A DNA stretch of 64,000 bases from an uncultured Thiothrix sp. (lineage in GTDB: Bacteria; Pseudomonadota; Gammaproteobacteria; Poriferisulfidales; GCA-002705445): NCBI GenBank assembly GCA_902624655.1, contig CACNYJ010000005.1:1-64000 (forward strand). The letters run 5' to 3'. The position numbers and the translations under genes were made by a program. This document shows, in pieces, positions 47,967 to 57,059 of this stretch (position 1 is its first letter; every line of letters begins with the position of its first letter). Below the pieces are notes generated by a model that worked only from the letters and a program-made list of their open reading frames with translations, was not told the origin of the DNA and searched no databases.

Positions 47967-48839
47967 ATGTTTACAGGAAGCATGGTAGCAGTAGTCACAC
48001 CAATGAATGAAGATGGATCGATAGACTTTGAAAGTTTTGAGAGATTAATTGAATTTCATATTGAAAATAAAACTGATGCGATTGTGCCAGTTGGAACAAC
48101 TGGTGAATCTGCTACTCTAAATCACGAAGAACATTGTGAAACAATAAGTTTTGTTGTTTCAAAGGTTGCAAAGAGAATTCCTGTAATTGCTGGCACTGGA
48201 GCAAATTCAACCTCTGAAGCAATTGATCTTACAAAATACGCTTATGATGCAGGTGTTGATGGTTGTCTGTCTGTAACCCCTTACTACAATAAACCTACAC
48301 AAGAAGGCCTTTTTTTGCATTTCAAATCTATAGCAAATGCTGTACCTGTTCCTTTGATTCCCTACAATGTTCCTGGTAGGACCTCTTGTGATATGTTGCC
48401 CGAGACAGTAGAAAGATTCTTACCTATAAAAAATATTGTTGCTATAAAAGAGGCGATCGGCGACGTTGACAGAATAAAGAAATTGGTTAGTATTTGTGGC
48501 GAAAAAATTAACATTTTAAGTGGAGATGATCTAACAGCCATGGAGGCTCTTCTAAACGGCGGGAAAGGAGTTATTACTGTTACCGGAAATATTGCTCCAA
48601 AATATATGCATCTAATGTGTAAGGCTGCTATTGAAGGAGACAGAGATTTAGCTAGCGAGTATGATAAAAAAATTGCAGGCTTGCATAGTGATCTATTTTT
48701 AGAATCAAATCCAATCCCAGCAAAATGGGCTTTATATAAAATGGGTTTAATAAAAAAAGGTATACGGTTACCTCTCACGGTTTTTTCAAAAGAACACCAT
48801 GATAAGCTTTTAGAATCAATGAAGCTTGCAGGAGTATAG
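47967..48839 (+). CDS. dapA: 4-hydroxy-tetrahydrodipicolinate synthase
   Basis: DapA condenses pyruvate and aspartate semialdehyde, the first step of lysine and diaminopimelate synthesis, so it feeds the MurE reaction encoded earlier. Motifs: PVGTTGESATL, VTPYYNKPTQEGL with the catalytic tyrosine, YNVPGRTSCD and VAIKEAIGD with the Schiff-base lysine. Length 290 is normal. dapA-bamC is the conserved pair, with three bases between. Confidence 0.97.
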   Translation: MFTGSMVAVVTPMNEDGSIDFESFERLIEFHIENKTDAIVPVGTTGESATLNHEEHCETISFVVSKVAKRIPVIAGTGANSTSEAIDLTKYAYDAGVDGCLSVTPYYNKPTQEGLFLHFKSIANAVPVPLIPYNVPGRTSCDMLPETVERFLPIKNIVAIKEAIGDVDRIKKLVSICGEKINILSGDDLTAMEALLNGGKGVITVTGNIAPKYMHLMCKAAIEGDRDLASEYDKKIAGLHSDLFLESNPIPAKWALYKMGLIKKGIRLPLTVFSKEHHDKLLESMKLAGV

Positions 48840-48842
48840 CTA

Positions 48843-49934
48843 ATGTACAATAAAAAAAATTTTTTTTTGATCCCCACTTTATTTTTTTCACTTGTAAGCT
48901 GTTCGGACAAACCAATTACACTCGATGATATTACTGGTATAGGAGACGACATTACCGAAATTTTTGGAGGAGAAGATTCAGAAAATTATGGTAATAGTAA
49001 AAGTATAGCATCATTAGAAATTCCTCCTTCTCTAGATAATCCAAATTATTCTGATTCTTTGAAGGTTCCTAAATCAATAAATGATAAAGGAGAAATTATT
49101 GATATGACTGATGCTCCAGTTTTACCTACATATTTAGATATGAGTATAGTAAAACAAGGAATTGCAAGATGGCTTGTTGTACAAGCTGACCCAGTATCAC
49201 TGTGGCCATACTTAAGCCAATTCTGGATTTCGCAAGGCTACGGTTTATCAATAAACGAACCAGTTAGCGGAATTCTTGAAACAAAATGGAAGAAAAATCA
49301 AATTAATTTTGATAGTGAGAGTGATCTTTTAGAGACAGATGACTTTAATTATCACGCAATAAAAGAAAAGTTCAGAATACGGCTTGAAAGACAACCAGAT
49401 GGGTCTACAAATATATATGTATCTAATCATTTACTTGAGTTAGATGATGTCGATAATAAAGGAAATATAATATGGAAAAATAAAAGGTCTGATGTTTCTC
49501 GAGAGGCGGAAATGCTGGTTAGACTCATGGAGTATTTTGGATTAAAGAGAAGCGAGGCTGTAGATATATTTAATGAAGGAGAGAAAGAAAGAGATAATAG
49601 TAAAACTTTTATTGATCTCATAGATTTTTATGGAGTGCCAGCAATATTAATCAAAGAATCCTTTAGTAAGCTTTGGAGAGAAGTTGGTTTATCTTTGGAT
49701 AGAAGCGGACTATTTGTAGTCGACAATAATAGAGATAAAGCAATATATACTGTTAAAACTGACAAGGCTTTAGAATCAGAGAAAAGCTATGAAGTTAAAT
49801 TAACGAAAAAAAACAATGAATATCTTATTACCGTACATAATTTAGATAATTCTAAGTTGCCGTATAAAGAGGCGAGGAAAATTTTAAAATATATAATTTC
49901 GTCCTACAATACTAACATCGTAAAGACTAACTAG
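48843..49934 (+). CDS. bamC: Outer membrane assembly lipoprotein BamC
   Basis: BamC (NlpB, DapX) is an accessory lipoprotein of the BAM complex. It has a lipobox FSLVSCSD (Cys 20), a proline-rich unstructured N-terminal region (LEIPPSLDNP, the BamD-binding part in E. coli), then two helix-grip domains. Length 363 is close to E. coli (344). The dapA neighbour strengthens the call. It ends four bases into the convergent folE2 gene. Confidence 0.9.
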   Translation: MYNKKNFFLIPTLFFSLVSCSDKPITLDDITGIGDDITEIFGGEDSENYGNSKSIASLEIPPSLDNPNYSDSLKVPKSINDKGEIIDMTDAPVLPTYLDMSIVKQGIARWLVVQADPVSLWPYLSQFWISQGYGLSINEPVSGILETKWKKNQINFDSESDLLETDDFNYHAIKEKFRIRLERQPDGSTNIYVSNHLLELDDVDNKGNIIWKNKRSDVSREAEMLVRLMEYFGLKRSEAVDIFNEGEKERDNSKTFIDLIDFYGVPAILIKESFSKLWREVGLSLDRSGLFVVDNNRDKAIYTVKTDKALESEKSYEVKLTKKNNEYLITVHNLDNSKLPYKEARKILKYIISSYNTNIVKTN

Positions 49935-50827
49935 CCCGGGAATGAATGTAGTTTTGAAAACTTTAGATAAGATATCTTACTTTTTTTGCTATCGTGAGTA
50001 TCTTTCTTTTTATCCTTCTCGATATAAGCGTAAGCAGAGTGATTGTGAATAGATTCAAAGTTTTCAGACTCAATTTTATATGCAGTTATTCTATCATCTT
50101 TGTTTAAAGTTACAGCAACATCTCGGATAATATCTTCAGTGAATTTTGGATTATCGTATGCTTCTTCCGTCACATACTTTTCGTCTGGTCTTTTCAACAA
50201 ACCATAAATTTGACATGATGCTTGATCTTCAAGCATTTCAATAATGTCATCAATCCACACTGTATCTTCAATTTTTATATGAGCAGATATATGTGATCTC
50301 TGATTATGAGCGCCATAGTCAGATATATTTTTAGAGCATGGGCATAAACTTGTAACTGGAACAGTGACTTTTAAATATTTGTTAATAACATTATTTTTAA
50401 TTTCACAGGTAAAATTAACCGAATAATCAAGAAGACTTTCAACTCTTGAGACTGGAGCAGCTTTCATTTTGAAATAGGTAAAATCAACAGAAATATAAGC
50501 TGATTCTGAATCTAGAATATTTGTTGTAGTTTTAACAAGGTCTTGAAAGTTTTCAATATTTATAATATCGGCTTGGTCTTGAAGAATTTTTACAAATCTT
50601 GACATGTGAGTTCCCTTTACATCATGGGGTAGACCAACAGACATAATGAAATTACCTATTACTGCCTGTGTATCGCCGTCTCTGTCTGAGATTTTAAAAG
50701 GATACTTTATATCTTTTATACCAACTCTGCTAATTGGAATATTTCTAATATCAACCTTACTTTGGGTATCTTGTAATTCTTTTGAAGGTTTGTTTTCGGT
50801 TTTTTTGTCTTCTTTTTTTATTGCCAT
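49931..50827 (-). CDS. folE2: GTP cyclohydrolase FolE2 (type IB)
   Basis: FolE2 turns GTP into dihydroneopterin triphosphate for folate synthesis. The family hallmarks VPVTSLCPCSKNISDYGAHNQRS and GTHMSRF are present, including the metal-ligand cysteine. Length 298 is normal, with a lysine-rich N-terminal tail. FolE2 members tolerate different metals, and in some bacteria they stand in for zinc-dependent FolE under zinc limitation. It is last in the ispA-dxs-folE2 string. Confidence 0.95.
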   Translation of the reverse strand: MAIKKEDKKTENKPSKELQDTQSKVDIRNIPISRVGIKDIKYPFKISDRDGDTQAVIGNFIMSVGLPHDVKGTHMSRFVKILQDQADIINIENFQDLVKTTTNILDSESAYISVDFTYFKMKAAPVSRVESLLDYSVNFTCEIKNNVINKYLKVTVPVTSLCPCSKNISDYGAHNQRSHISAHIKIEDTVWIDDIIEMLEDQASCQIYGLLKRPDEKYVTEEAYDNPKFTEDIIRDVAVTLNKDDRITAYKIESENFESIHNHSAYAYIEKDKKKDTHDSKKSKISYLKFSKLHSFPG

Positions 50828-50849
50828 AGCTAAATATTAAAATAATTAT

Positions 50850-52745
50850 TTATTTCTTGATGTTACTAGAGTGATTTAAATCATACAAGTCATTATTTTC
50901 TGTAAATTTTTTTATTTTCTTTATAATTTCTAACTTCGAAATACCACCAAGCTTCAACTGTTCCTCTCTTGTAGCATGAGGTAAAAATTCGTCAGGTGCG
51001 CCAATATTAATTACGTGAATATTTTCAATCTTTTCATTCATGATTATTTCATTAACTAAACTTCCGGCTCCGCCTTTTGCAGTATTATCTTCAACAGTAA
51101 CAATCAAATGATTATTTTTAGCATTTTCTATTATTTCCTTTTTATCTATAGGCTTTATAAACCTCATATCAATCAGTGTTGCATTAATTTCTTCAGCAAC
51201 ACTTTTGCAAATATCTAATACTGATCCAAAACATAATATTGAGATTTGTTTTCCTTTAAAAATTTTTCTTGAAATGCCAATCTCTAAGTTTTCAAGATTA
51301 TTATTTATTGATACACCCAAACCTTCCCCTCTTGGATACCTTACAACAGCTGGACCATTATGAAGGTAGCCTGTATAAAGCATATTTCTACATTCTTGTT
51401 CATCCGACGGCGCCATTATTAAAACGTTTGGAATACAACGTAAGTAAGACAAATCAAACATACCACTATGTGTACTTCCATCAGCTCCTACAAAACCGGC
51501 TCTATCAACAGCAAAAAGCACATCTAGATCTTGCAAAGCGACATCGTGTATTAATTGATCATAGGCTCTCTGAAGAAAAGTGGAGTAAATACAAACGACT
51601 GGTTTTTGTCCTTCACAAGCAAGTCCAGCAGCTAGAGTTACAGCATGTTGTTCAGCTATTCCTACATCGATATATCTTTCAGGAAATTTTTTAGAGAAAT
51701 TTACCAAACCTGAACCCTCGCGCATTGCTGGAGTAATCGCAAAAACTCTTGGGTCTTTATTAGCAATGTCGCATATCCAGTCATCAAAAATCTTTGTATA
51801 AGTCGGTTTTTGATCTTTAGATTTCTCTACACCTTTATTGGTATCAAAAATCGGGACAGCATGATATTTTACCGGATCTGATTCTGCTGGAAGATATCCT
51901 TTACCTTTTTTGGTAATAACATGAAGTAACTTAGGACCCTTGATTTTTTTTAGATTTTTAAGGGTCTTTACTAAATTTTGAGTATTATGCCCATCTATCG
52001 GACCATAATAATTAATTCCCATCTCCTCAAAAAGCATTCCGGGTGCTAATAAACCTTTTATATGTTTTTCAGTTTTTGTTAAAAACAAGCCTCCAGAGGG
52101 AGGTACTTTTTTAAATATATTTTTACTTCCTTCTTTAACCGTCGAATAAGCTTTGCTTGAAAGTATTTTTGTTAAATAATTTGTCATAGCTCCAACATTT
52201 GGTGAAATTGACATCTCATTATCATTTAAAATAACCAATATATCTTCTTTGATAGACCCCATATGATTTAATGCTTCGAAAGCCATTCCTGCACTAAGCC
52301 CTCCATCACCTATAACTGCAATAATCTTTTTATCTTCATTCTTGTAAGACGAGGCAATGGCCATTCCGATAGCAGCACTAATAGACGTGCTAGAGTGCCC
52401 AACACCAAAAACATCGTACTCACTTTCCTCTCTAGAAGGAAAAGGATGTAGCCCATCTTTTTTTCTAATCGTGTGAAGCTCGTCTTTCCTACCTGTAAGA
52501 ACTTTATGGCCGTAACATTGGTGTCCAACATCCCAAATTATCTTATCTTCAGGTGTATTGAATGAATAATGCAATGCAACTGTTAATTCTACTGCCCCAA
52601 GACTTGCACCAAAATGCCCGCCACACTGTGAGACTGTCTCAATTAAATAATGTCTTAATTCATCAGACACGTCATCCAAGTCACTCAAAGACAATATTCT
52701 AAGATCAGATGGGTTGATTATTTTATTTATAAATTCGTATTTCAT
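50850..52745 (-). CDS. dxs: 1-deoxy-D-xylulose-5-phosphate synthase
   Basis: Dxs joins pyruvate and glyceraldehyde 3-phosphate with thiamine diphosphate, the first step of the MEP isoprenoid pathway. Motifs: CGGHFGASLGAVELTVALH, the ThDP motif GDGGLSAGMAFEALN to LNDNEMSISPN, and AEQHAVTLAAGLA in the second domain. Length 631 matches the family. It sits 14 bases after ispA in the conserved xseB-ispA-dxs order. Confidence 0.97.
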   Translation of the reverse strand: MKYEFINKIINPSDLRILSLSDLDDVSDELRHYLIETVSQCGGHFGASLGAVELTVALHYSFNTPEDKIIWDVGHQCYGHKVLTGRKDELHTIRKKDGLHPFPSREESEYDVFGVGHSSTSISAAIGMAIASSYKNEDKKIIAVIGDGGLSAGMAFEALNHMGSIKEDILVILNDNEMSISPNVGAMTNYLTKILSSKAYSTVKEGSKNIFKKVPPSGGLFLTKTEKHIKGLLAPGMLFEEMGINYYGPIDGHNTQNLVKTLKNLKKIKGPKLLHVITKKGKGYLPAESDPVKYHAVPIFDTNKGVEKSKDQKPTYTKIFDDWICDIANKDPRVFAITPAMREGSGLVNFSKKFPERYIDVGIAEQHAVTLAAGLACEGQKPVVCIYSTFLQRAYDQLIHDVALQDLDVLFAVDRAGFVGADGSTHSGMFDLSYLRCIPNVLIMAPSDEQECRNMLYTGYLHNGPAVVRYPRGEGLGVSINNNLENLEIGISRKIFKGKQISILCFGSVLDICKSVAEEINATLIDMRFIKPIDKKEIIENAKNNHLIVTVEDNTAKGGAGSLVNEIIMNEKIENIHVINIGAPDEFLPHATREEQLKLGGISKLEIIKKIKKFTENNDLYDLNHSSNIKK

Positions 52746-52759
52746 AGTTTAAATCTTTA

Positions 52760-53662
52760 TTAGAATTCTCTTTCAAAAATATAGTTTGAGATTTCTGCAA
52801 AAATTGTTTTATCAAAATCAAGATTTTTTAACTTCGTATTAAAGAAATCTTTTTGCTCATTTAGTTTTTTTTGTGCCTCATCTACACCCAGCAATTTAAC
52901 ATAGTTGGGTTGGTTTCTAATTTCATCTTTATTACTAGTTTTTCCCAAAGTTTCAGAGGAACTCGTATAACCCAGCAAATCATCTTTAATTTGAAAACAC
53001 ACTCCCAAAGATAGACCTAATTCGAGCATTTCCTTTGAATATTCAGGATAATTTTTACATAACATGTAAGGTAACATAATACATGGTGCTATTAAATTAC
53101 CAGTTTTTAAGGTATAGATTTTTTCTAATTGTTTTAAATCGACATCTTTATTATTTATAGCAAGGTCTAAATACTGGCCACCAGCCACACCGCGAAGCCC
53201 AATTGCATTGGAAAAGAAATTGACCCAGTTCAGTTGGGTCTCATGCGATATTTTGTCATTTTTTTTTTGACTTAATATTTGAAAAGCAAGAGACTGAAGT
53301 GCGTCGCCCGCGAGCACAGCAGAAGATTCATCAAAGGCAATATGACAAGAAGGAGACCCTCTTCTAATATCATCATCATCCATACAAGGTAAGTCGTCAT
53401 GTATTAATGTATAGGTATGAGTTAACTCAATAGCTACTGCGGGTTGATCAAGCAATTCAGGATCCAAATTTAAAGCCGATCCGGTTGCATAAACTAATAG
53501 CGATCTTACGTACTTACTTCCATTCAGACAGGAATATTTCATTGGTTCAATTAAGTTACATGAACCATCCCCATAGGTATTAAATACGTCTTCTATTCTA
53601 TTTTGAATTCTCTCAGTAAATTTTTTTCTGAATTCATTAAAATTCGTTTTATTATTGCTCAT
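52760..53662 (-). CDS. ispA: Farnesyl diphosphate synthase (polyprenyl synthetase)
   Basis: IspA condenses IPP and DMAPP units to farnesyl diphosphate. The first aspartate-rich motif is intact in IHDDLPCMDDDDIRRG (near residue 88). The second reads QIKDDLLGYTSS, so the last aspartate of DDxxD is glycine. RSLLVYATG and GGQYLDL are also typical. Length 300 is normal. It overlaps xseB by eleven bases, the conserved operon. Confidence 0.95.
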   Translation of the reverse strand: MSNNKTNFNEFRKKFTERIQNRIEDVFNTYGDGSCNLIEPMKYSCLNGSKYVRSLLVYATGSALNLDPELLDQPAVAIELTHTYTLIHDDLPCMDDDDIRRGSPSCHIAFDESSAVLAGDALQSLAFQILSQKKNDKISHETQLNWVNFFSNAIGLRGVAGGQYLDLAINNKDVDLKQLEKIYTLKTGNLIAPCIMLPYMLCKNYPEYSKEMLELGLSLGVCFQIKDDLLGYTSSSETLGKTSNKDEIRNQPNYVKLLGVDEAQKKLNEQKDFFNTKLKNLDFDKTIFAEISNYIFEREF

Positions 53663-54038
53663 ATTTTTTTATTACAGATTTTGCTTTCTTTAAATAAGAT
53701 TCTATACCAGAAATTTTATCAAGTGCGCTTAAGTAGTATTCCGAAGCCTTTTCAATACTCATATCTTGATTTTCAATATCCTCTATAATCTTTTCAATTT
53801 CTTTAAAAGTTTTTTCTATATCAATTTTTTCAGAAAGGCCTTTTTTTATCTTTTTATTGTTATTAATGCTGTTCTCTATATTCATAATCTCCTTTTCAGC
53901 TTCTTCAGAAAGCTTGATGCCTTTTTCAAAAAGATTTATGGATTCTTCAAGAGGAGTTTTCGCTGAATTGAGTTTTTCTATTATTTTTTCTAAATCATCA
54001 ATAATATTATCGTAGTTTCTTTTTTTTTGCTTTTTCAT
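53652..54038 (-). CDS. xseB: Exodeoxyribonuclease VII small subunit, internally duplicated
   Basis: XseB subunits coat the large subunit XseA in exonuclease VII, which degrades single-stranded DNA. Ordinary XseB is about 75-80 residues with one helical hairpin. This protein is 128 residues and shows two such units: residues 10-58 (LEKIIEKLNSAKTPLEESIN) and 73-126 (IEKIIEDIENQDMSIEKASE), which align without gaps. A lysine-rich linker joins them. The ispA-dxs context confirms the identity of the locus. Confidence 0.85.
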   Translation of the reverse strand: MKKQKKRNYDNIIDDLEKIIEKLNSAKTPLEESINLFEKGIKLSEEAEKEIMNIENSINNNKKIKKGLSEKIDIEKTFKEIEKIIEDIENQDMSIEKASEYYLSALDKISGIESYLKKAKSVIKKYEQ

Positions 54039-54041
54039 AAT

Positions 54042-54866
54042 TTAATCAAATATTATATTTTTCTTATTATTATATATTAAAAAAGATCTTTGCTTTGATC
54101 TTGCTATCATAGTTATATTTAAATCCTTTGCTAATTCAATTCCCATGTTTGTTACGCCAGAACGTGATATGATTATTGGTATTCCCATATGCTTTGCTTT
54201 CATTATAATTTCGGAAGTTAATCTCCCTGTTGTGTAAAATATAATTTCTTCTCCAGCTATATCATTTAACCACATGAAACCAGAGAGTGTGTCTGCAGCA
54301 TTATGTCTACCAACATCTTCAACAAATTCTAGAACATTTTGTCTATCACAAAGAGCACAACCATGAACAGCTCCAGCTTCTTTATAAATGTCATTGAATT
54401 TTGTGATTTTCGCCAGAAGATCAAAAATCTCTGATCTTTTAATCTTTACGTCTGGAAGCGTATTATTATAAAGCTTTTCAATTGTACTTCCAAAAATTGT
54501 TCCTTGCCCACAACCCGTTGTAACAGTTTTTTTTTCAAGCTTATCAATTATTTTTTTTATATCTTTATTTTTCGTTATTACATTAGATATACCAATATCC
54601 CATTTCACATCAACACTTACAATTTTTTCTATAGAATCAACAATCCCCTGATTTCTTAGATAACCCAAAGTAAGCTCCTCAGGCCTAGTACCAAGTGTCA
54701 TTAGAGTAATAAGCTCTTCATCATCAATTTTTATTGTAAGTGGAAGTTCACCAGCGACTTTAGAACCAACCTCTTCCCCTAAATGATTGTGCGTAAGTAC
54801 TTTGTTAGTAGGAGATAAGCCACTGTTCGAAAGAACTACTTTATACTTATTATTTTTTTTGCTCAT
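54042..54866 (-). CDS. fdhD: Formate dehydrogenase accessory sulfurtransferase FdhD
   Basis: FdhD moves sulfur from IscS to the molybdenum cofactor of formate dehydrogenases. Recognisable: LGTRPEELTLGYLRNQG, TTGCGQGTIFG, GAVHGCALCD, EDVGRHNAADTLSG and TTGRLTSEIIMKAKHMGIP. The usual CGxCG pair of cysteines is reduced to one in TTGCGQG. From ATG 54866 it has 274 residues; a TTG four codons upstream is the alternative. It overlaps the corB end. No formate dehydrogenase is in the window, so its client must lie elsewhere. Confidence 0.92.
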   Translation of the reverse strand: MSKKNNKYKVVLSNSGLSPTNKVLTHNHLGEEVGSKVAGELPLTIKIDDEELITLMTLGTRPEELTLGYLRNQGIVDSIEKIVSVDVKWDIGISNVITKNKDIKKIIDKLEKKTVTTGCGQGTIFGSTIEKLYNNTLPDVKIKRSEIFDLLAKITKFNDIYKEAGAVHGCALCDRQNVLEFVEDVGRHNAADTLSGFMWLNDIAGEEIIFYTTGRLTSEIIMKAKHMGIPIIISRSGVTNMGIELAKDLNITMIARSKQRSFLIYNNKKNIIFD

Positions 54867-56115
54867 TTTTAATCTCAAGTTGAACTGTTTTAATGGCGTT
54901 ATCCATGTTCTCGATTATTTTGAAGGTATGTCCTTGTATATTAATAATATCGTTAATTTTTGGCAAATTCTCAAGATGCTCTAATAGAAAGCCATTAATT
55001 GTTTTTGCCTCCTTGGTAACAAGTTTTATATTGAAAATTTGATTTATTTCTCTAATGTGAACCCCACCATCAACAAGAAAGATATCTTTATTATCTGTTG
55101 CAACAATTTCCTCGTTATCAGCAGGGTCACTTGTAAAGTCTCCAACTATTTCTTCAAGAATATCCTCTAGTGTGACAAGACCTTGTATCTCTCCGTACTC
55201 ATCAACAATAAAACCAATTCGTCTTTTTTCCTTTTGAAAATTTAAAAGTTGTCTATACAAAGAAGTCCCCGACACTATATAGTATGGTTTTTTCATTAAA
55301 CTTTTAATTTTTTCTGTATCAATACTTTTGCTTGCTAACATTGGGGCAATATTTTTTACATGGACCAAACCCAGAAGGTTTTCAATATTATCCTCAAATA
55401 CTGGGATTCTCGTATATGGTGTATTTTTAAAATTATTTACTACAGATACAATATCTTCACCAAGATCTATTCCATATATATCACTTCTCGGTATCATAAT
55501 ATCTTCAACAGTTGCTTTCTCAAGATCTATAATGCTTTCTAGCATTTTCAGATGAGGTTTTGAGAATTTAATAGATGTTTCCCCCAAAATAGTTTTTAAT
55601 TCCTCAGAAGACAAAGTACTTTTTGATAAATTTTGTTTTAAACCAAGAATTTTAATCAAACTATTTGCAATAAGATTTATTAAAAAAACAAATGGATAAA
55701 GTAAAAACAACATAGGTTTATACAAAAGAGAGGAAGAATAAGCTATTTTTTCAGAATGCATTTCCCCTATGGTCTTGGGTGTTAGCTCAGCAAAAATAAG
55801 AATAAAGATTGTCAAAAGACCAGTTGCAATGGCCAACCCTAGGTTACCATATAATCTTAAAGCAACTAAAGTTGTGATCTGTGTTATTAATATATTGGTC
55901 AAATTATTTCCTAATAAAATTACACCAATAATTTTGTCTGGGTTCTCCAAAAGTTTTTTAGCAGCTTTTGCTCCCTTATTATTAAGTTTTGCTTGGTGCC
56001 TCATTTTATATTTATTTACAGACATTAGAGCAGTTTCTGAGCCCGAAAAGAAAGCAGAAAGTAAAAATAAAACCACAAGTATAATAACTAAAATTTCAGT
56101 TGATATATTATCCAA
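54850..56115 (-). CDS. corB: CorB/CorC-type CBS-domain membrane protein (YfjD)
   Basis: These CNNM-like proteins are linked to magnesium efflux. It has an N-terminal DUF21 membrane domain (four hydrophobic segments, residues 8-160) with FFSGSETALMSV and ELTPKTIGE, two CBS domains (about 200-330) with IMIPRSDI, and a C-terminal CorC_HlyC domain (about 340-415). Length 421 is normal. ypjD lies 27 bases upstream, the conserved corE-corB neighbourhood in gammaproteobacteria. Confidence 0.92.
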   Translation of the reverse strand: MDNISTEILVIILVVLFLLSAFFSGSETALMSVNKYKMRHQAKLNNKGAKAAKKLLENPDKIIGVILLGNNLTNILITQITTLVALRLYGNLGLAIATGLLTIFILIFAELTPKTIGEMHSEKIAYSSSLLYKPMLFLLYPFVFLINLIANSLIKILGLKQNLSKSTLSSEELKTILGETSIKFSKPHLKMLESIIDLEKATVEDIMIPRSDIYGIDLGEDIVSVVNNFKNTPYTRIPVFEDNIENLLGLVHVKNIAPMLASKSIDTEKIKSLMKKPYYIVSGTSLYRQLLNFQKEKRRIGFIVDEYGEIQGLVTLEDILEEIVGDFTSDPADNEEIVATDNKDIFLVDGGVHIREINQIFNIKLVTKEAKTINGFLLEHLENLPKINDIINIQGHTFKIIENMDNAIKTVQLEIKNEQKK

Positions 56116-56142
56116 TTTAATTTTCCAGATTTAATGTTTTAA

Positions 56143-56931
56143 TCATAATATTATTTCTAAAACTAACTTTGTTCCAAAATAAGACAAAAAAAGAAAGAAA
56201 AAACCTATCAATGTAATATTTGCCGCATTGCTTCCTCTCCATCCATAAACTTTTCTTCCTAAAATCAATAGCACAAAAATCAACCATGCGAAAATAGAAA
56301 GAATTGTTTTATGAGCTAAGTGCTGAGCAAAAAGATCTTCAAGAAAAACTAAACCTGAAATTAGACTAGCAGAAAGAAATATTACACCAAGAATTAATAA
56401 CTTAAATAATAAATTATCCATAAAATCTAATGAAGGAAGCCTTGTTATTAAACCCATAGGCTGGTTTGTTTGTAATTTCCTTTCTTGTAGCTTTAATATT
56501 ATTGATTGTGCGGCAGACAAGCCAAGAATGCTGTAGCTAATCAGTGATAAAATTATATGAATAAATATATAGTTATCTAACGCAACATTTACAGGGTTAT
56601 TTTGAAAATCAAATAAAAATACAAGTGATACAATTGGCAAAATTATTATTCCTAAAAATTGAGTATTCCCTATAATTGAGGATATATATAAAGTAATAGA
56701 AAACATAAAAGCAACAAGAATCAGTGCATAGTTAAGAGATAAATTCACACTTAAGCCATCATTATAAATAGGCGATAGCTGATACGAGTGTAACAATATT
56801 CCAGCTAACCAAAATAACCATATTAATGTTTGTAACAATTTACTTGTTTTAACTGATGATAGAAAAGCCCATATTAAAAAGGCCGGCACAATATAAAACA
56901 GAAACGTTAGATAATTTAGGGTACTATCCAT
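56143..56931 (-). CDS. ypjD: YpjD/CorE, CcsA-like inner membrane protein
   Basis: The 262-residue polytopic protein has about eight hydrophobic segments and belongs to the cytochrome c assembly (CcsA/CcmC-like) superfamily. In E. coli and Salmonella the homologue sits between ffh and corB and is tied to cobalt/magnesium efflux phenotypes rather than to cytochrome assembly. The corB neighbour supports that member. The haem-binding WWD motif of true CcsA is not seen. Confidence 0.85.
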   Translation of the reverse strand: MDSTLNYLTFLFYIVPAFLIWAFLSSVKTSKLLQTLIWLFWLAGILLHSYQLSPIYNDGLSVNLSLNYALILVAFMFSITLYISSIIGNTQFLGIIILPIVSLVFLFDFQNNPVNVALDNYIFIHIILSLISYSILGLSAAQSIILKLQERKLQTNQPMGLITRLPSLDFMDNLLFKLLILGVIFLSASLISGLVFLEDLFAQHLAHKTILSIFAWLIFVLLILGRKVYGWRGSNAANITLIGFFFLFLSYFGTKLVLEIIL

Positions 56932-57059
56932 AAAGTAAGGCTTTGCTTAAAAATAAGAACGCATAATTTGGTGAATTTTCATATACTACATTATACATTT
57001 TTTTTTAAAAAGTGCATTTTTCACCTATATTAAGCATTATTTAAAGAAATTTAAAATAA

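Noticed and set aside
48362-48952. 196-residue antisense reading frame across dapA and bamC
   Set aside because: It has no recognisable motif and lies over two conserved genes.
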